Below, in pieces: positions 1-13,229 of a stretch of 64,000 nucleotides of DNA; position 1 is the stretch's first letter, and each line of letters opens with the position of its first letter. Below the pieces are notes generated by a model, which was given only the letters and a program-made list of their open reading frames with translations, searched no databases and was not told the origin of the DNA. The translations under genes and the position numbers were made by a program. Source of the DNA: Actinomucor elegans (lineage: Eukaryota > Mucoromycota > Mucoromycetes > Mucorales > Mucoraceae); contig JAMSLZ010000008.1 of NCBI GenBank assembly GCA_026027325.1, positions 248,001 through 312,000 of the forward strand, read 5' to 3'.

Positions 1-467
1 AGTACAATTTGAATTATATCGGTTTGGATGGTAACATTGGTTGTTTGGTCAACGGTGCTGGTCTTGCCATGGCCACCATGGATATTATTCAACTTCACGG
101 TGGTAAGCCCGCCAACTTCTTGGATGTTGGTGGTGCTGCTACTCCCGAAGCTGTTAAGGCTGCTTTCGAAATCATCACATCCGATCCCCACGTTTCTTCC
201 GCCTTTGTCAACATCTTTGGTGGTATCATGCGTTGTGATGTGATTGCCGAAGGTATCATTTCTGCCGCTAAGGATTTGGACCTCAAGATCCCCTTGATCG
301 TTCGTCTTCGTGGTACCAATGTTAATGAAGCCAGAAAGTTGATCGCTGAATCCGGTCTCCGTATCTTTGCTGTTGAAGATTTGGATACTGCTGCTCAAAA
401 GGCTGTCAAGTTCTCCAAGATCATCACATTAGCCAGAGAAGCCAATGTTGACATCAAGTTTGCTTAA
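1..467 (+). CDS. LSC2: Succinyl-CoA ligase (ADP/GDP-forming) beta subunit, 3' part only
   Basis: The gene enters from the left edge, so only the last 155 or so residues are visible; frame runs from base 3 to a TAA ending at 467, without introns. The enzyme is the mitochondrial TCA-cycle step that converts succinyl-CoA to succinate with nucleotide triphosphate formation, working with the alpha subunit. The visible part is the CoA-ligase domain: the start [18 protein letters not shown], the block [12 protein letters not shown] and the conserved [13 protein letters not shown] are typical of this family, and the C-terminus ends at the usual place. The ATP-grasp domain and the mitochondrial presequence lie outside the window. 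ADP versus GDP specificity cannot be judged from this part. Confidence 0.95.
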   Translation, partial: YNLNYIGLDGNIGCLVNGAGLAMATMDIIQLHGGKPANFLDVGGAATPEAVKAAFEIITSDPHVSSAFVNIFGGIMRCDVIAEGIISAAKDLDLKIPLIVRLRGTNVNEARKLIAESGLRIFAVEDLDTAAQKAVKFSKIITLAREANVDIKFA

Positions 468-2157
468 ACCCCTTCCTTATTTTCTTAATTATTCCAACAA
501 ATCATTATTATTATTATAAAAAAAATGCACACGTATACATTTTCACTTTCACATCCTCGCTTCAACTCTCTTCTACATTGATCCCTTTTTTTTCTTTATG
601 GTTATTATATAAATAATAAATAGAACAGGCACACTAAATAGTAATGATGGTACTGCTGCAAAAGAAAGCTGCAAGCTTTTACTTATAGCACCTGACTAAT
701 TAATACTTTGATTGATAATGTACGTGAGACAGTAAATGCCAAAGAATAGAGTCGAGAGTTTACCAGATGCAACAACTCAATTCAAACATGTAATACTAAT
801 CTAGTCCAATATTAAATTGAAATCAGTGGATGTTTAGACAGCTTTATATAAAATATGTATAATTTTATAGTTTCGTTAATAGAAGCATTGTATTCAAGTA
901 AAAAAAAAAAAGTGAATAAATGCAACGGTTTGTTTTGAGCTTAGATTTGATCGTACAATATTCATCAGAGGCGACATTTGACCAAGATCGAACAAGAGAT
1001 CTATCGCTTAGGTCTGTGTATCAAGTCGACTGTCGATGTTTTAACATTGAAATTTGGTACCGAAAAAAGAAAGATCGCAACCTAATGAAAGCTTTTAAAA
1101 TAAAACAGCTTAAGAGAAAAGAAATATTTGGTATATCTATGAGTTTATAGTACGAATTATGAGTTGTCAAAGCAATAAAAGGAGAGCATCACACTAGATG
1201 ATGTAGCATCAGAATCATCTAATGAAATATCCATTTATGTACAAACGAAATGGTACATTGTATTGGATTGCGGTGATTTAACATATTTAGGCCAAGCGTG
1301 AAGTTTTTTTTCCATCTCTCCATGGAATTTAATCCAGTATTTAAGGGCCCAAATTGTTGACAGATAGAAACTGCATTAACGAAATTGGCACAGAATTTTA
1401 TTTCTCATCTACTAGCGCAAGTACTGTCTAGTGTTTCTTTGGGCCTATTTAGCTTTATTTGATGGATATTCGGATTTAACGTCCTTCGCACATGCAGTTG
1501 TAATTCGCGCATTTTATATTCAATAAATTTCGTAAAAATGCATTTGTATACTTTTCCAATATGCGTATCTTACATTATCAGCAGACATTGTCTCTAAAAT
1601 TTAACTTGAGTACTCTACATAAGGCATTGATTTGACAGTTTGTGCCTAAAAGACGGCACCTTTATAGGCTTTTATGAAAGCTGCCATTTTTAACTTCTCC
1701 AGATTCCCTTAACTAATCTCGATCAAATATTACATTCATTTTGTAGTCCATATTCAAAATACGTCTGTGGATCTCATAAAATTTTAGTTCAATTAAAATA
1801 TAATAGATATTATATTCACTACTGTCAATTACATGCGCTCAAATATTATATTAAATTCTTGAAAAAAAAAAGGACATAATATTTCAGCCAAAACTAGTAC
1901 TTGATTATCCTGCTACGTTCAAAGAAAGCTGCTACATCTAGAAAAAGAGTGATTTACAGTCTTTTCATCTAATTTGGTTGCTACGATTACTGAGAAGGTT
2001 CTACACGGTAGGCATCTGAGAATCGCTCCCAAGCTCAGGCGGGGATTTCATTTCTCCCAGTTTAATTGGACCGTTCTTATTCGCCGTCATTTGATGCTCT
2101 GGTAAGACAGAGTAACAACACATCTTTCCAAAATACGAGTTTGTTTTTATTGTAATC
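468..2157. other. Intergenic region, no gene recognised
   Basis: AT-rich spacer of about 1.7 kb between the LSC2 3' end and the CCDC47-like gene. A 76-codon open frame at 920-1150 has no recognisable domain and overlaps a copy of the dispersed repeat at 963-990, so I do not call it. The stretch 1743-1764 also resembles part of the same repeat (TCCATATTC core). Confidence 0.6.
963..990 (-). repeat. Dispersed repeat copy (GCGACATTTGACC family)
   Basis: Contains CAGAGGCGACATTTGACCAA followed by GATCGA, matching the family consensus described in the findings with one change in the core (GAGGCGAC for GATGCGAC). Orientation is given relative to the strand that reads CAAATGTCGCATCTGAT. Confidence 0.55.
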
Positions 2158-3756
2158 ATGTCAAAGGTATCGATTTCTTTGGCAGTTGCCGCCATCGCCT
2201 CGTTTGTATCAGCAGATGAGACCGAGAAGAAGGTAGCTGAAGGTAAATTTAAAAGCAACATACGCGTTTCAACAGGAAAGACTAAAATGTCCATAATCAT
2301 CATCTCTCATCCGATGTTTGCTATTCTTTCAAAAAGCTGTTACTGAAAATATGTTCAGACGTAAGTGGTAGAATGAAATTGGAGTATATGCTTTACATGA
2401 GACGTTGATATTTTTTTTTATTGCAGCTCTTCAAATTATGGACTTTCAAATGGAAATCATCTTGATCATCACTTTCATTGCTTATATTTTCGTTTGGTAT
2501 AGTGGAAAGACTTCCAACTTAACCAAAGCCAAGACATGGTAGGTTTTCTTTTGCTCGAATCGGACACTTACACTAACAAATTCTTCTATAGGTTAACCGG
2601 TCAAATTGATTACCTTGAATCTCAATTTGCTTTGGTAGGTGATAAGAAATCCAATGAAAAGTCTGTTTTGATGATGGATGGTCCTGCCGATTATCTTTTG
2701 TATACATCTGGTAGACGTCACGTTCAATTCGGCCACTGGTGGCTCAAGGTAACTAATATATACGCGTCGATTTACTCAATCCAAACCTAACTTTGAGAAC
2801 ATAGCTGAAACCTAGAAATGATATTTTGACCTTCTTCACTACTCAACTTCTTTCCTTGACTGGCTATGCCAAGCCTGCTGTCGATAGAGTTGTAAGCAAA
2901 ACTGTCGATTTGATAGTATGGACCTATTCTTACGTTTCGTTATAGACCTTGGATTTGCATTTGGATAAGGCCTTGCCTGAAAAGTTTGTCTTTGCTGTCA
3001 TTAAGAAGGAATTGGCTGCCGATTTATACAAGAACAGATTCGATTTGGTAAGTGAAGATGATAGAGGAAGGGAAAGTGGAAGTCAAAAGCTAATGAACAA
3101 AAACTCTAGAAACGTGTTGGCAAGCTTGCGTCCAGCAAATCTGTTCCTAGCGGTTTTACCATCTACTCCGAAACTCAAAAATTGGCTGATTTACTCTTGA
3201 GTTCCAAGATTGGTCAAGTCATTGAAAAGTGTTCTGATCGTCTTGAATCCTTGATCATCTCCAGCTTGCCCTCTGAAGAACCTGCTATGTAAGCAAACAA
3301 ATCACACTCTTCAAAAACCAACTTTACTCAAACTTAATAATGTCTAGGTATGAAACGGATAAGCACCTCACACTTTCTTTGTCCTTTTTAATGTCTGAAT
3401 CATCCGAGTTGGATCCCTTCGTTGAACTTGCTTGTGAAGCACCTGATATTATTAGCCAATTGAAACTCACTGGTGATGTAAGTAATAGTCTTTTATCTGA
3501 ATAGATTTGAATTTTTAACTGATGTGGGTTTGGGTAGGCCAAGGCTAAGATCAACAAGAATCGTGAAGATTTGGCTAAGGAATTCGCAAAGAAGGCTGCC
3601 GCTGATCGTGCTGAGGAATTGGCTAAGAAGAAGGCCGAAGCTAAACGTGCTGAAGAGGAACGCGTCAAGAAATTAAGCCCTGCTGAGCAACGCAAATGGG
3701 AAGAAAAGGAGCGTGCTCGTAATATGAAGAAGCAGCAGAAAAAGAGAAAGATGTAA
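2158..3756 (+). CDS. CCDC47-like ER membrane protein (DUF1682 family, PAT complex)
   Basis: Nine exons can be joined in frame: 2158-2242, 2337-2360, 2427-2538, 2592-2748, 2805-2891, 2946-3047, 3110-3288, 3348-3477 and 3538-3756, giving 364 aa. The product starts with a hydrophobic signal segment (SISLAVAAIASFVSA), has one membrane helix near residue 45 (MEIILIITFIAYIFVWYS), a lumen/cytosol domain with the family-like FTTQLLSLTGYAKPAVDRV, and a very basic coiled-coil tail rich in AKK/AEE ending KKQQKKRKM. In animals CCDC47 belongs to the PAT complex that protects membrane proteins with hydrophilic helices during insertion at the ER translocon. The human protein is longer (about 480 aa) because of an acidic N-terminal region that is missing here. 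The assignment rests on architecture and motif recall, not on an alignment. Confidence 0.82.
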
Positions 3757-4778
3757 ATTACTCTAAAATGTATCATACTATAATACGCTGCCTATAAAAA
3801 GAATCATATATACAGTCAATAAAAAAAGCCTCCTAATTAAATTACAATACTACGTATCTGTGTCCGGGTGTGAATGAGTGATTCTCTTTACCGAAAACTA
3901 TCAAAATGCTTTTTATAAACAGCTAATTAGACGAAAGAGTAAAAGGAATACTTACTGCAAGTAATAAACTATCTCGCATTTTTTGGAGTTTCAAATTTCT
4001 TAACTGATTTCACCCTAACCATCATGTCTGAGTAGTTGTACTCACTTAGAGCGAGCTGTAACATCTATTAAAACACTTATTTAACTAACAGCATTGTATT
4101 TGGTAGGAACTATTGGTAAATTATGACATTTTCCCTCTTATAGTACACATATCTACTATATATTATAGTATGGATTACATTATTATAGTATAAAACACCT
4201 CTTTTGTGTCTATACTCTTATGCGCCACACATGACATGAAGTAGGTTATAGAATGGTGTAAGCTCAAATTGTAATATTACCCATAGTAATATTACTCATA
4301 GTGATGGTGACGAATATTCGGATTGTATTTTTTAACAATATTAAATACATATTATAAACACAATTTCTAATTGAACTTTATTCTAGATAGTCAAAAGAAT
4401 ATATTGGCAATTTACTACCTAATGTATAAGGGCAAGGAAAACGCGAATTAGAACATTTTACCGGCAGGACAGGTGGCATGGCTTCCGGATTAAACTGACA
4501 CAGTGAAAACCATTCCAGCATATCATTGTAATACATTTTAAGTATCTTTTTCTACCTTATGACGTTTCTAATTCTCGATAATGGCCCTATAAATTGATTT
4601 TATTTTCTTAAGTACCTAGTTTCTCTTCCTGGACTTCGAGCTCAAAAAAAAAAAAGGATCTAGTAGTACGATAGGAATAACAAAACTGATTGATATAATT
4701 TATTCTACAGGTTTTGATACCAGATCAAAACAATAATATCAAGGCTAAATGTTGTAACCATAATCTCGATATATAACA
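3757..4778. other. Intergenic region between tail-to-tail genes
   Basis: About 1 kb of AT-rich sequence between the ends of the CCDC47-like gene (plus) and the hybrid kinase gene (minus). Only short direct repeats such as GTAATATTAC near 4270-4295 are visible; I see no gene or RNA. Confidence 0.6.
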
Positions 4779-7700
4779 TTAACGTTTTTTGTTGGGTTTA
4801 CTTAGGAGCATAGCATGAGCTGATTGCGGTGCAAACTTTTTAATTGCTGCAATTAACTCTGGGAATCTAAGGGGTTTAGTAACGTACTCATCCTAATAAC
4901 AAAATAGTCAGCATACTGTTTGGTCGTCTTTATATCAGTGGCTTACCATCCCAGACTGTAGACATTTTTCTCTGTCTCCAATCATCGCGTGAGCGGTCAA
5001 AGCAATAATTGGAACATGAGACCCGGTTCCTGAATTATGCTCTAACTCGCGAATCTTTTGGGTTGCTTCAAAACCACCCATTATAGGCATCTGGACATCC
5101 ATCAGAATCAAGTCATAATAATTGGCTTGAAAGGCTTCTACAGCGAGTTTACCGTTCGAGACAATCTCGACCTTGTGTCCGAACTTCTCAAGGATGCGCA
5201 CAGCTAGTTTTTGGTTGACAATGTTATCTTCAGCCAGTAAGATATCAAGCGGGACGGGTATAGCAGAATCACTGGGCAAGGAAGAACTACTTTCCAATGC
5301 TGGCAAAAGTGTATAAGCAAGATCTGACTGACTGACGGGAGCGTTGATATAACCGGTGATTCCCAAGTCAATACATAGTTTCATATTAAGTCGATGGATT
5401 TCAGGTGCGATTAAAATAATAGGTGTATAGCGTAAATGAATAGCTTCTCGAATCTTCTCGGCATAGGCAATGTTGTCCACAAGAACACAGTCAAAGATGG
5501 GCGGTTGCTTGTTATTTTCTGCTTGAAACACTGGCAAATTGGCCATATTTACTGCACCAGAAATACCAGTAACTCGAAAAGGTGTAAGACCAAGTTCATG
5601 AATTTTAGATTCTATAGCCATTTCATCGCCTGTTCCATCCAAAAATAAGATATTACGGCCCTTAAAACGTTTCATTTTCTCGAAAGCATCGTGTTGCTCT
5701 TTAGGATATCTCTTAAAGTTTAGAGTAAAGAAGAACTGAGATCCACGACCATACATAGATGTTACCCATAAATCACCACCCATGAGTTGAACGAGATGTT
5801 TGGAAATAGATAACCCAAGGCCAGTGCCGCCATATTCGCGACTATAACAACAAACAATTAACTATGGAATTCAAATTTACAGTAATACACTGTACTTACG
5901 TAGTTGAACCATCAGCTTGACAGAAAGTATCAAAAATAACATTTAGTTTGTCTTCTTGAATACCAATACCAGTGTCTTTTACGCATAGTTCTACAATCAC
6001 ATCGTCTCCCTCAATAGCAACGACACGTGTTTCTAATGCAACTTCACCTTGAGTAGTAAACTTTACAGCATTACCAATCAAATTGGTAATAACTTGACGC
6101 AGGCGAAGTGGATCTCCAATGAGTTGGTCTGGAATAGCGCTATCGACATTATAAATAAGATCAAGCTTCTTTTGGTTAGCCTTGACTGCTAATGTCTTGA
6201 GTACGCTAAAGATAGCAGAACGAAGAGAAAACGGAATCGATTCAATCGTCATACGGCCGGCTTCAATCTTGGAAATATCCAGAATATCATCAATGATACT
6301 TAGTAAACTATTAGCGAGACTAGACACAATCATCAAGTTTTCTCGTTGCTGGCGCGTCAATTCAGTCTCCAAAGTTAGAGAAGTCATACCAATAATACCG
6401 TTCATTGGAGTACGGATTTCATGGCTCATGTTGGCCAAAAACTCGCTCTTGGATCGATTTGCCAACTCTGCAGCCTCTCTAGCTTGTCTATTCTTTTGAA
6501 TAGCGTCACGTAAAGAGTTTACCATTTGATTGATCTTAGTTTTTAAGGAATCCATTTCACCAGAAGCTTCAACAGTAATCAAACGAGAGAAATCATTTTC
6601 AGTAGCAGCAGCAGATATTTGAACGAAAGCACGCATCTGGGTCGTTAAATTGGAAGCCATTGTATTGACATTACTTGTAATATCTCTCCATAAACCTTCA
6701 ATGTCTTCTACTTGAGCTTGAACACCCAGCTTTCCTTCTGTACCAACTTCTTTAGCGACACGAGTCACCTCTGAGGCAAACGAGCTTAATTGATCCACCA
6801 TGGTATTAATTGTATTTTTCAATTCTGCAATTTCACCATGCACTTCAACTTCAATCTTCTTGGACAGATCACCCTGAGCTACAGCTTTACATACAGCAGC
6901 AATGGAACGCAATTGGTCCGTCAAATTACTTGCCATCAGATTGACATTATCCGTCAAATCTTTCCAGGTACCATCGACACCTACAATCGTCGCTTGACCA
7001 CCTAATTTACCTTCTGTGCCTACTTCACGAGCAACACGTGTAACCTCAGAAGCAAAAACTCTAAGTTGATCAACCATACTATTGACAGTGATCTTGAGTT
7101 CCAAAATTTCACCACGAGTCTCGACATGGATCTTTTTACTCATATCACCACTAGCTACAGCTTTGGTTACTTCAGCAATTGACCTTACTTGAGTTGTTAA
7201 ATTGGCAGCCATAATATTAACATTGTCTGTAAGCTCGTTCCAGGTACCAGCGACTCCTTTAACTACCGCTTGTCCACCTAGCTTGCCTTCTGTACCAACT
7301 TCTTTCGCAACACGCGTTACCTCGGAAGCAAATACACGTAACTGATCCACCATATCATTCACAGTATTCTTGAGTTCTGAAATCTCTCCACCAGATTCCA
7401 CTTCAATCTTCTTTGATAAATCGCCTAAAGCAACAGCTTTTGTCACTTCAGCAATGGAACGGACTTGAGAAGTAAGATTGGCTGCCATTTGATTGACATT
7501 GTCAGTGAGATCCATCCAAGTTCCGCCTACATTAGGTACAACAGCCTGTCCACCAAGTTTGCCATCTGTTCCTACTTCTCTGGCTACACGAGATACTTCG
7601 GAAGCAAATACGTTCAATTGATCCACCATATCATTCACAGTATTCTTGAGTTCTGAAATCTCTCCACCAGATTCCACTTCGATCTTTTTGGATAAATCAC

Positions 7701-10700
7701 CTAGAGCTACGGCTTTAGTGACTTCAGCAATTGAGCGGACTTGAGAAGTAAGATTGGCTGCCATTTGATTGACATTGTCGGTCAAATGCATCCAAGTTCC
7801 TCCAACGTTAGGTACCAAAGCCTGACCCCCGAGCTTGCCATCCGTTCCTACTTCTTTTGCAACACGAGATACTTCAGAAGCAAATACATTGAGTTGGTCT
7901 ACCATACTATTGACAATGTTCTTTAACTCTAGGATTTCACCACCAGATTCTACTTCAATCTTTTTGGATAAATCTCCAAGAGCGACAGCTTTTGTTACTT
8001 CTGCAATCGAGCGAACCTGAGACGTCAGATTAGCCGCCATCTGATTTACATTATCTGTCAAATCCATCCAAGTACCATCAACGTTTGGAACAAGAGCTTG
8101 GCCTCCAAGTTTGCCTTCAGTTCCTACTTCCTTTGCAACACGTGTAACTTCAGAAGCAAACACATTCAATTGGTCTACCATATCATTCACAGTATTCTTG
8201 AGTTCTGAAATCTCTCCACCAGATTCCACTTCGATCTTTTTGGATAAATCACCTAGAGCTACAGCTTTAGTGACTTCAGCAATGGAGCGGACTTGAGAAG
8301 TAAGATTGGCTGCCATTTGATTAACATTATCCGTAAGGTCCATCCAGGTACCATCTACATTCGGTACTACTGCTTGACCTCCAAGCTTGCCATCTGTTCC
8401 TACTTCTCTGGCTACACGAGATACCTCGGAAGCAAATACATTCAACTGATCTACCATACTATTGACAATATTTTTCAATTCAAGAATTTCGCCACCAGAT
8501 TCCACTTCGATCTTTTTGGATAAATCACCTAGAGCAACAGCTTTTGTCACTTCAGCAATGGAGCGGACTTGAGAAGTAAGATTGGCTGCCATTTGATTGA
8601 CATTGTCAGTGAGATCCATCCAAGTACCACCTACATTAGGTACAACAGCCTGTCCACCAAGTTTGCCATCTGTTCCTACTTCTCTGGCTACACGAGATAC
8701 TTCGGAAGCAAATACATTCAATTGATCCACCATATCATTCACAGTATTCTTGAGTTCTGAAATCTCTCCACCAGATTCCACTTCGATCTTTTTGGATAAA
8801 TCACCTAAAGCAACAGCTTTTGTCACTTCAGCAATGGAACGGACTTGAGAAGTAAGATTGGCTGCCATTTGATTGACATTATCCGTTAAATCCATCCAAG
8901 TTCCGCCTACATTAGGTACAACAGCCTGTCCACCAAGTTTGCCATCTGTTCCTACTTCTCTGGCTACACGAGATACTTCGGAAGCAAATACATTCAACTG
9001 ATCTACCATACTATTGACAATATTTTTCAATTCAAGAATTTCGCCACCTGATTCGACCTCGATCTTCTTTGATAAGTCGCCAAGAGCAACAGCCTTGGTG
9101 ACTTCAGCGATGGAACGGACTTGAGATGTAAGGTTTGCAGCCATTTGGTTTACATTGTCGGTTAAATCCATCCAGGTTCCGCCTACATTAGGCACAACAG
9201 CCTGTCCACCAAGTTTACCATCATTACCAACTTCTTTCGCAACACGAGATACTTCGGAAGCAAACACATTCAATTGGTCTACCATATCATTCACAGTATT
9301 CTTGAGTTCTGAAATCTCTCCACCAGATTCCACTTCAATCTTTTTGGATAAATCACCTAGAGCTACGGCTTTAGTGACTTCAGCAATGGAACGGACTTGA
9401 GAAGTAAGATTGGCTGCCATTTGATTGACATTGTCAGTGAGATCCATCCAAGTACCACCTACATTAGGTACAACGGCCTGTCCACCAAGTTTGCCATCTG
9501 TTCCTACTTCTCTGGCTACACGAGATACTTCGGAAGCAAATACGTTCAATTGATCTACCATACTATTGACAATATTTTTCAATTCAAGAATTTCGCCACC
9601 AGATTCCACTTCAATCTTCTTTGATAAATCGCCTAAAGCAACAGCTTTTGTCACTTCAGCAATGGAACGGACTTGAGAAGTAAGATTGGCTGCCATTTGA
9701 TTGACATTGTCAGTGAGATCCATCCAAGTTCCGCCTACATTAGGTACAACAGCCTGTCCACCAAGTTTGCCATCTGTTCCTACTTCTCTGGCTACACGAG
9801 ATACTTCGGAAGCAAATACATTCAATTGATCCACCATATCATTCACAGTATTCTTGAGTTCTGAAATCTCTCCACCAGATTCCACTTCGATCTTTTTAGA
9901 TAAATCACCTAAAGCAACAGCTTTTGTCACTTCAGCAATGGAACGGACTTGGGAAGTAAGATTGGCTGCCATTTGATTGACATTGTCGGTCAAATGCATC
10001 CAAGTTCCTCCAACGTTAGGTACAACAGCTTGGCCGCCCAATTTCCCTTCAGTACCTACTTCTTTTGCTACTCGAGTCACCTCCGAAGCAAATACACGTA
10101 GTTGGTCCACCATATCATTTACAATGTTCTTTAGTTCCAATATTTCACCGCCTGACTCTACTTCGATCTTCTTGGACAGATCACCGAGAGCAACGGCTTT
10201 AGTCACTTCAGCAATGGAACGTACTTGATTTGTGAGATTGGCAGCCATGATATTAACACTTCGCGTTAGTTCAAACCAAGTACCCGCAACGTCCTGTACA
10301 ACAGCTTGACCTCCTAGTTTGCCTTCAGTACCTACTTCTTTTGATACACGCGTCACTTCAGAAGCGAATATACGTAGTTGGTCTACCATGTCATTTACAA
10401 TGTTTTTAAGGTCTAGAATTTCACCACGAGTTTCTACATCAATCTTTTTTGAGAGATCACCTAGTGCAACTGCTTCTGTTACTTCAGCAATAGAACGTAC
10501 TTGAGTTGTGAGGTTGGCAGCCATCATGTTGACATTGTCCGTTAGATCTTTCCAAGTACCAGCTACGCCTTGGACTACAGCCTGACCTCCTAGTTTTCCT
10601 TCAGTGCCTACTTCTTTCGCTACACGCGTAACTTCAGATGCAAATACATTGAGTTGATCCACCATGCTATTCACAGTGTTCTTGAGATCCAGGATTTCTC

Positions 10701-13128
10701 CTCTCGTTTCTACATCAATCTTTTTGGATAGATCGCCTTTGGCTACGGCCTTTGTGACAAGCGCAATGGAACGAACTTGAGTGGTAAGATTAGCAGCCAT
10801 TGTATTGACATTATCTGTCAAATCTTTCCAGGTGCCACTGACCATAGGCACAGTAGCTTCGCCACCCAATTTACCCTCAGTACCGACCTCTCGCGCAACA
10901 CGTGTTACTTCAGACGCAAACACACGTAATTCATCCACCATATCATTAACAATGTTTTTTAGTTCTGAAATCTCACCACCAGATTCTACTTCAATCTTCT
11001 TTGATAAATCTCCGTTTGCTACAGCCTTGGTTACGACAGCAATAGAGCGGACCTGAGTAGTAAGATTAGAGGCCATTGTGTTTACATTATCAGTGAGTAC
11101 ACGCCAAGTACCATCGACGCTAGGTACTTGGGCTTGTCCACCTAGTTTGCCCTCTGTACCAACTTCTTTGGCAACACGTGTTACTTCAGTTGAAAAGACC
11201 CGTAGCTGATCCACCATGTTATTGACTGTATTTTTCAAGTCTAGGATCTCGCCTCGAGTTTCAACATCAATCTTTTTGGATAGATCGCCTTTTGCAACAG
11301 CAGTAGTGACTTCAGCAATCGATCGCACTTGGGTTGTAAGGTTAGCTGCCATGGTGTTGACATTATCTGTAAGATCTTTCCATGCACCCCCAACATCTTT
11401 TACCACAGCTTGTCCACCTAGTTTGCCTTCTACACCAACTTCTAACGAAACTCTTCTCACTTCAGCCGAAAAGTTTGTTAATTGATCCACCTTGGAATCG
11501 AATATGAGTTGATATGATATTGGATGTATAGTGTGATAGTTACCATTCGATTCATGGTGTTTTTCAGTTCCAAAACTTCGCCTTGTGCATTGGCTTTGAC
11601 TTTCTTTGTCAAGTCACCTTCAGCTACTGCTTTTGCAACGGCAGCAATGTCCCGTACTTGGCTTGTAATCTTTAAAGCCATCATATTGACATTATCAGTT
11701 AAATCTTTCCAGGTACCACCAACATCTTTCACAACGGCTTGGCCACCTAGTTTGCCTTCTGTGCCTACTTCAAGGGATACACGCGTCACTTCTACAGCAA
11801 AAGTGGATAGCTGCAGGTATTAATTAGTGAGTGCATAACTCGTATTATGTCTAATAAATACCTGGTCTACCATCGTATTGATTGTATTCTTTAAATCTAA
11901 CATTTCACCTTTCACTTCAACTTTTACTTTCTTACTCAAATCACCACGGGCAACTGCCTTTGATACATGAGCGATATCTCTTACTTGGTTTGTCAAGTTG
12001 GTAGCCATTGTATTTACATTATCCGTAAGTTCTTTCCAGATACCATCAACACCAGCAACTTTAGCTTGAGCTCCTAATTTTCCTTCTGTACCTACTTCAT
12101 GAGCAACCCGCGTTACTTCAGAAGCAAACAGATTCAAATGATTGACTAATATGTTTATGAGTACAATATAATAGTGATTTTACAAGTGGTGGTTTACCCA
12201 TGGTATTAAATGTATTCTTTAGCATAAGTGTTTCTCCGTTCACTGGCACAGTCATTGCTTTACTGAGATCACCTCTTGCAATTGCAGTAGATACGTCAGC
12301 AATATCTCTCACTTGGTTTAAATGATTTCGGGTCATACTATTCAAATTCAATATAAAATCACGCCAAACACCTTCCATACTATCATCGCATTCAGCCTGG
12401 ACACCCAGTTTACCGTCCACAGCTGTCTCATGAGCCACTTTTAATACACTTTGCGTGATGCGTTGTAATTGGTCTGCCATAGAATTCACGGCAATTTTCA
12501 AGGCGTTGTTTTTTGAGTGATTACAGGTAATACGCTGATCTAATTGACCATCATGTACAGCTAAAACTACTTGCACAGCTTGATTAACACAATTTTGACA
12601 GTCATCGGCTTGATATGTTATTAAATCATCGTTCAGTGGAGAAGAAAGCTCCAGTTTTTCCAGCATTGGTGATTGACGAACAGAGGATATACAGTCTTCG
12701 GGTGTGCCATTATTATTTACAACAGGTTCTTTTTCTATTACTTTTTCTTCTTCTTCTTCTTCTGGTGGCAATGATTGCTGTTGAGTCAACAGCTGGTGCT
12801 GCTGTTTAATCGCTATTCGATACCTTTTATTTTCAGTTTCCAGCCTTAACTGTCTTTTAGCTATATTTTTTAAAGCTTTATGTAATAAAATCGAAATATC
12901 TTCCTCCTCTTCCTCTTCTTCTTGCTCTTCTTCGTCTCCAACAATTCGAGCTATCTGTTGTGAAAGACAGTATTCAAGATCGCCTTTGTCGAGGTGTAGG
13001 ACCATATCTTTTATTTGCTGGAGCGTGTTGCTCATTTCGAAATTATGAGTAGCTTCGGAAAAAGTGGGTGAGGAAGAGCGACACAGTTTTTTATTTTTTG
13101 TAAAACGGCCAGTTGTTGAACGTTTCAT
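4779..13128 (-). CDS. Giant group III hybrid histidine kinase with 21 HAMP-type units
   Basis: Six exons join in frame: 13128-12198, 12145-11862, 11810-11544, 11490-5900, 5841-4947 and 4892-4779, for about 2,693 aa. The ATG at 13128 is the first on this strand in frame. Order of parts: acidic, Q/E-rich N-terminus; a degenerate half HAMP; 21 HAMP units of 92 residues (three in exons 1-3, eighteen in exon 4, residues 495-2150); a HisKA domain with phospho-His 2184 ([12 protein letters not shown]); an ATPase domain with N box [10 protein letters not shown]1 DTGIGI and G2 GGTGLGLSI; a receiver domain with phospho-Asp 2606 (LILMDVQMP) and the conserved Lys of YVTKPL. No membrane segment is seen, so it should be cytosolic. 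Family members (Nik1/Os-1/Drk1) sense osmotic stress and signal through Ypd1 to Ssk1/Skn7, and they are the target of fludioxonil-type fungicides. They usually carry about five to nine units, so this array is exceptional. Confidence 0.93.
6523..11490 (-). repeat. Tandem array of 18 x 276-nt HAMP-coding units
   Basis: Eighteen consecutive units of exactly 276 nt (92 codons) lie in one uninterrupted exon of the kinase gene; 18 x 276 accounts for 6523-11490 without a gap. Each starts VDQL(N/R)VFASEV and ends ELKN(I/T)VN(S/D)M. Units 6 to 15 are nearly identical and alternate between two types: one ends [11 protein letters not shown], the other [11 protein letters not shown]. Outer units (1-5 and 16-18) are more diverged. 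The three additional units further N-terminal are each in their own exon, with introns near unit boundaries. Confidence 0.93.
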
Positions 13129-13196
13129 AACCGAGCTGAACAAAAAAAAAATGCAAAGGAAAAAAGCGTCCTTTTTTTCCCTTTATAATAAAAAGG

Positions 13197-13229
<33 letters not shown>

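Noticed and set aside
920..1150. 76-codon frame after the LSC2 gene
   Set aside because: No domain, no splice partners, and it overlaps a dispersed repeat copy.
6523..11490. Regularly spaced repeats that could suggest a CRISPR-like or satellite array
   Set aside because: The period is a whole number of codons, units are coding throughout and translate to HAMP domains; no spacers exist.
6182..11823. Many plus-strand open frames opposite the kinase exon, several nearly identical (for example 8569-8760 and 9673-9864)
   Set aside because: They are the mirror of the 276-nt HAMP units; their repetition follows the coding repeat, and they have no domain or signals of their own.
13129..13143. Kinase start five codons further upstream at 13143
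   Set aside because: That codon is TTG; the first ATG in frame is at 13128.
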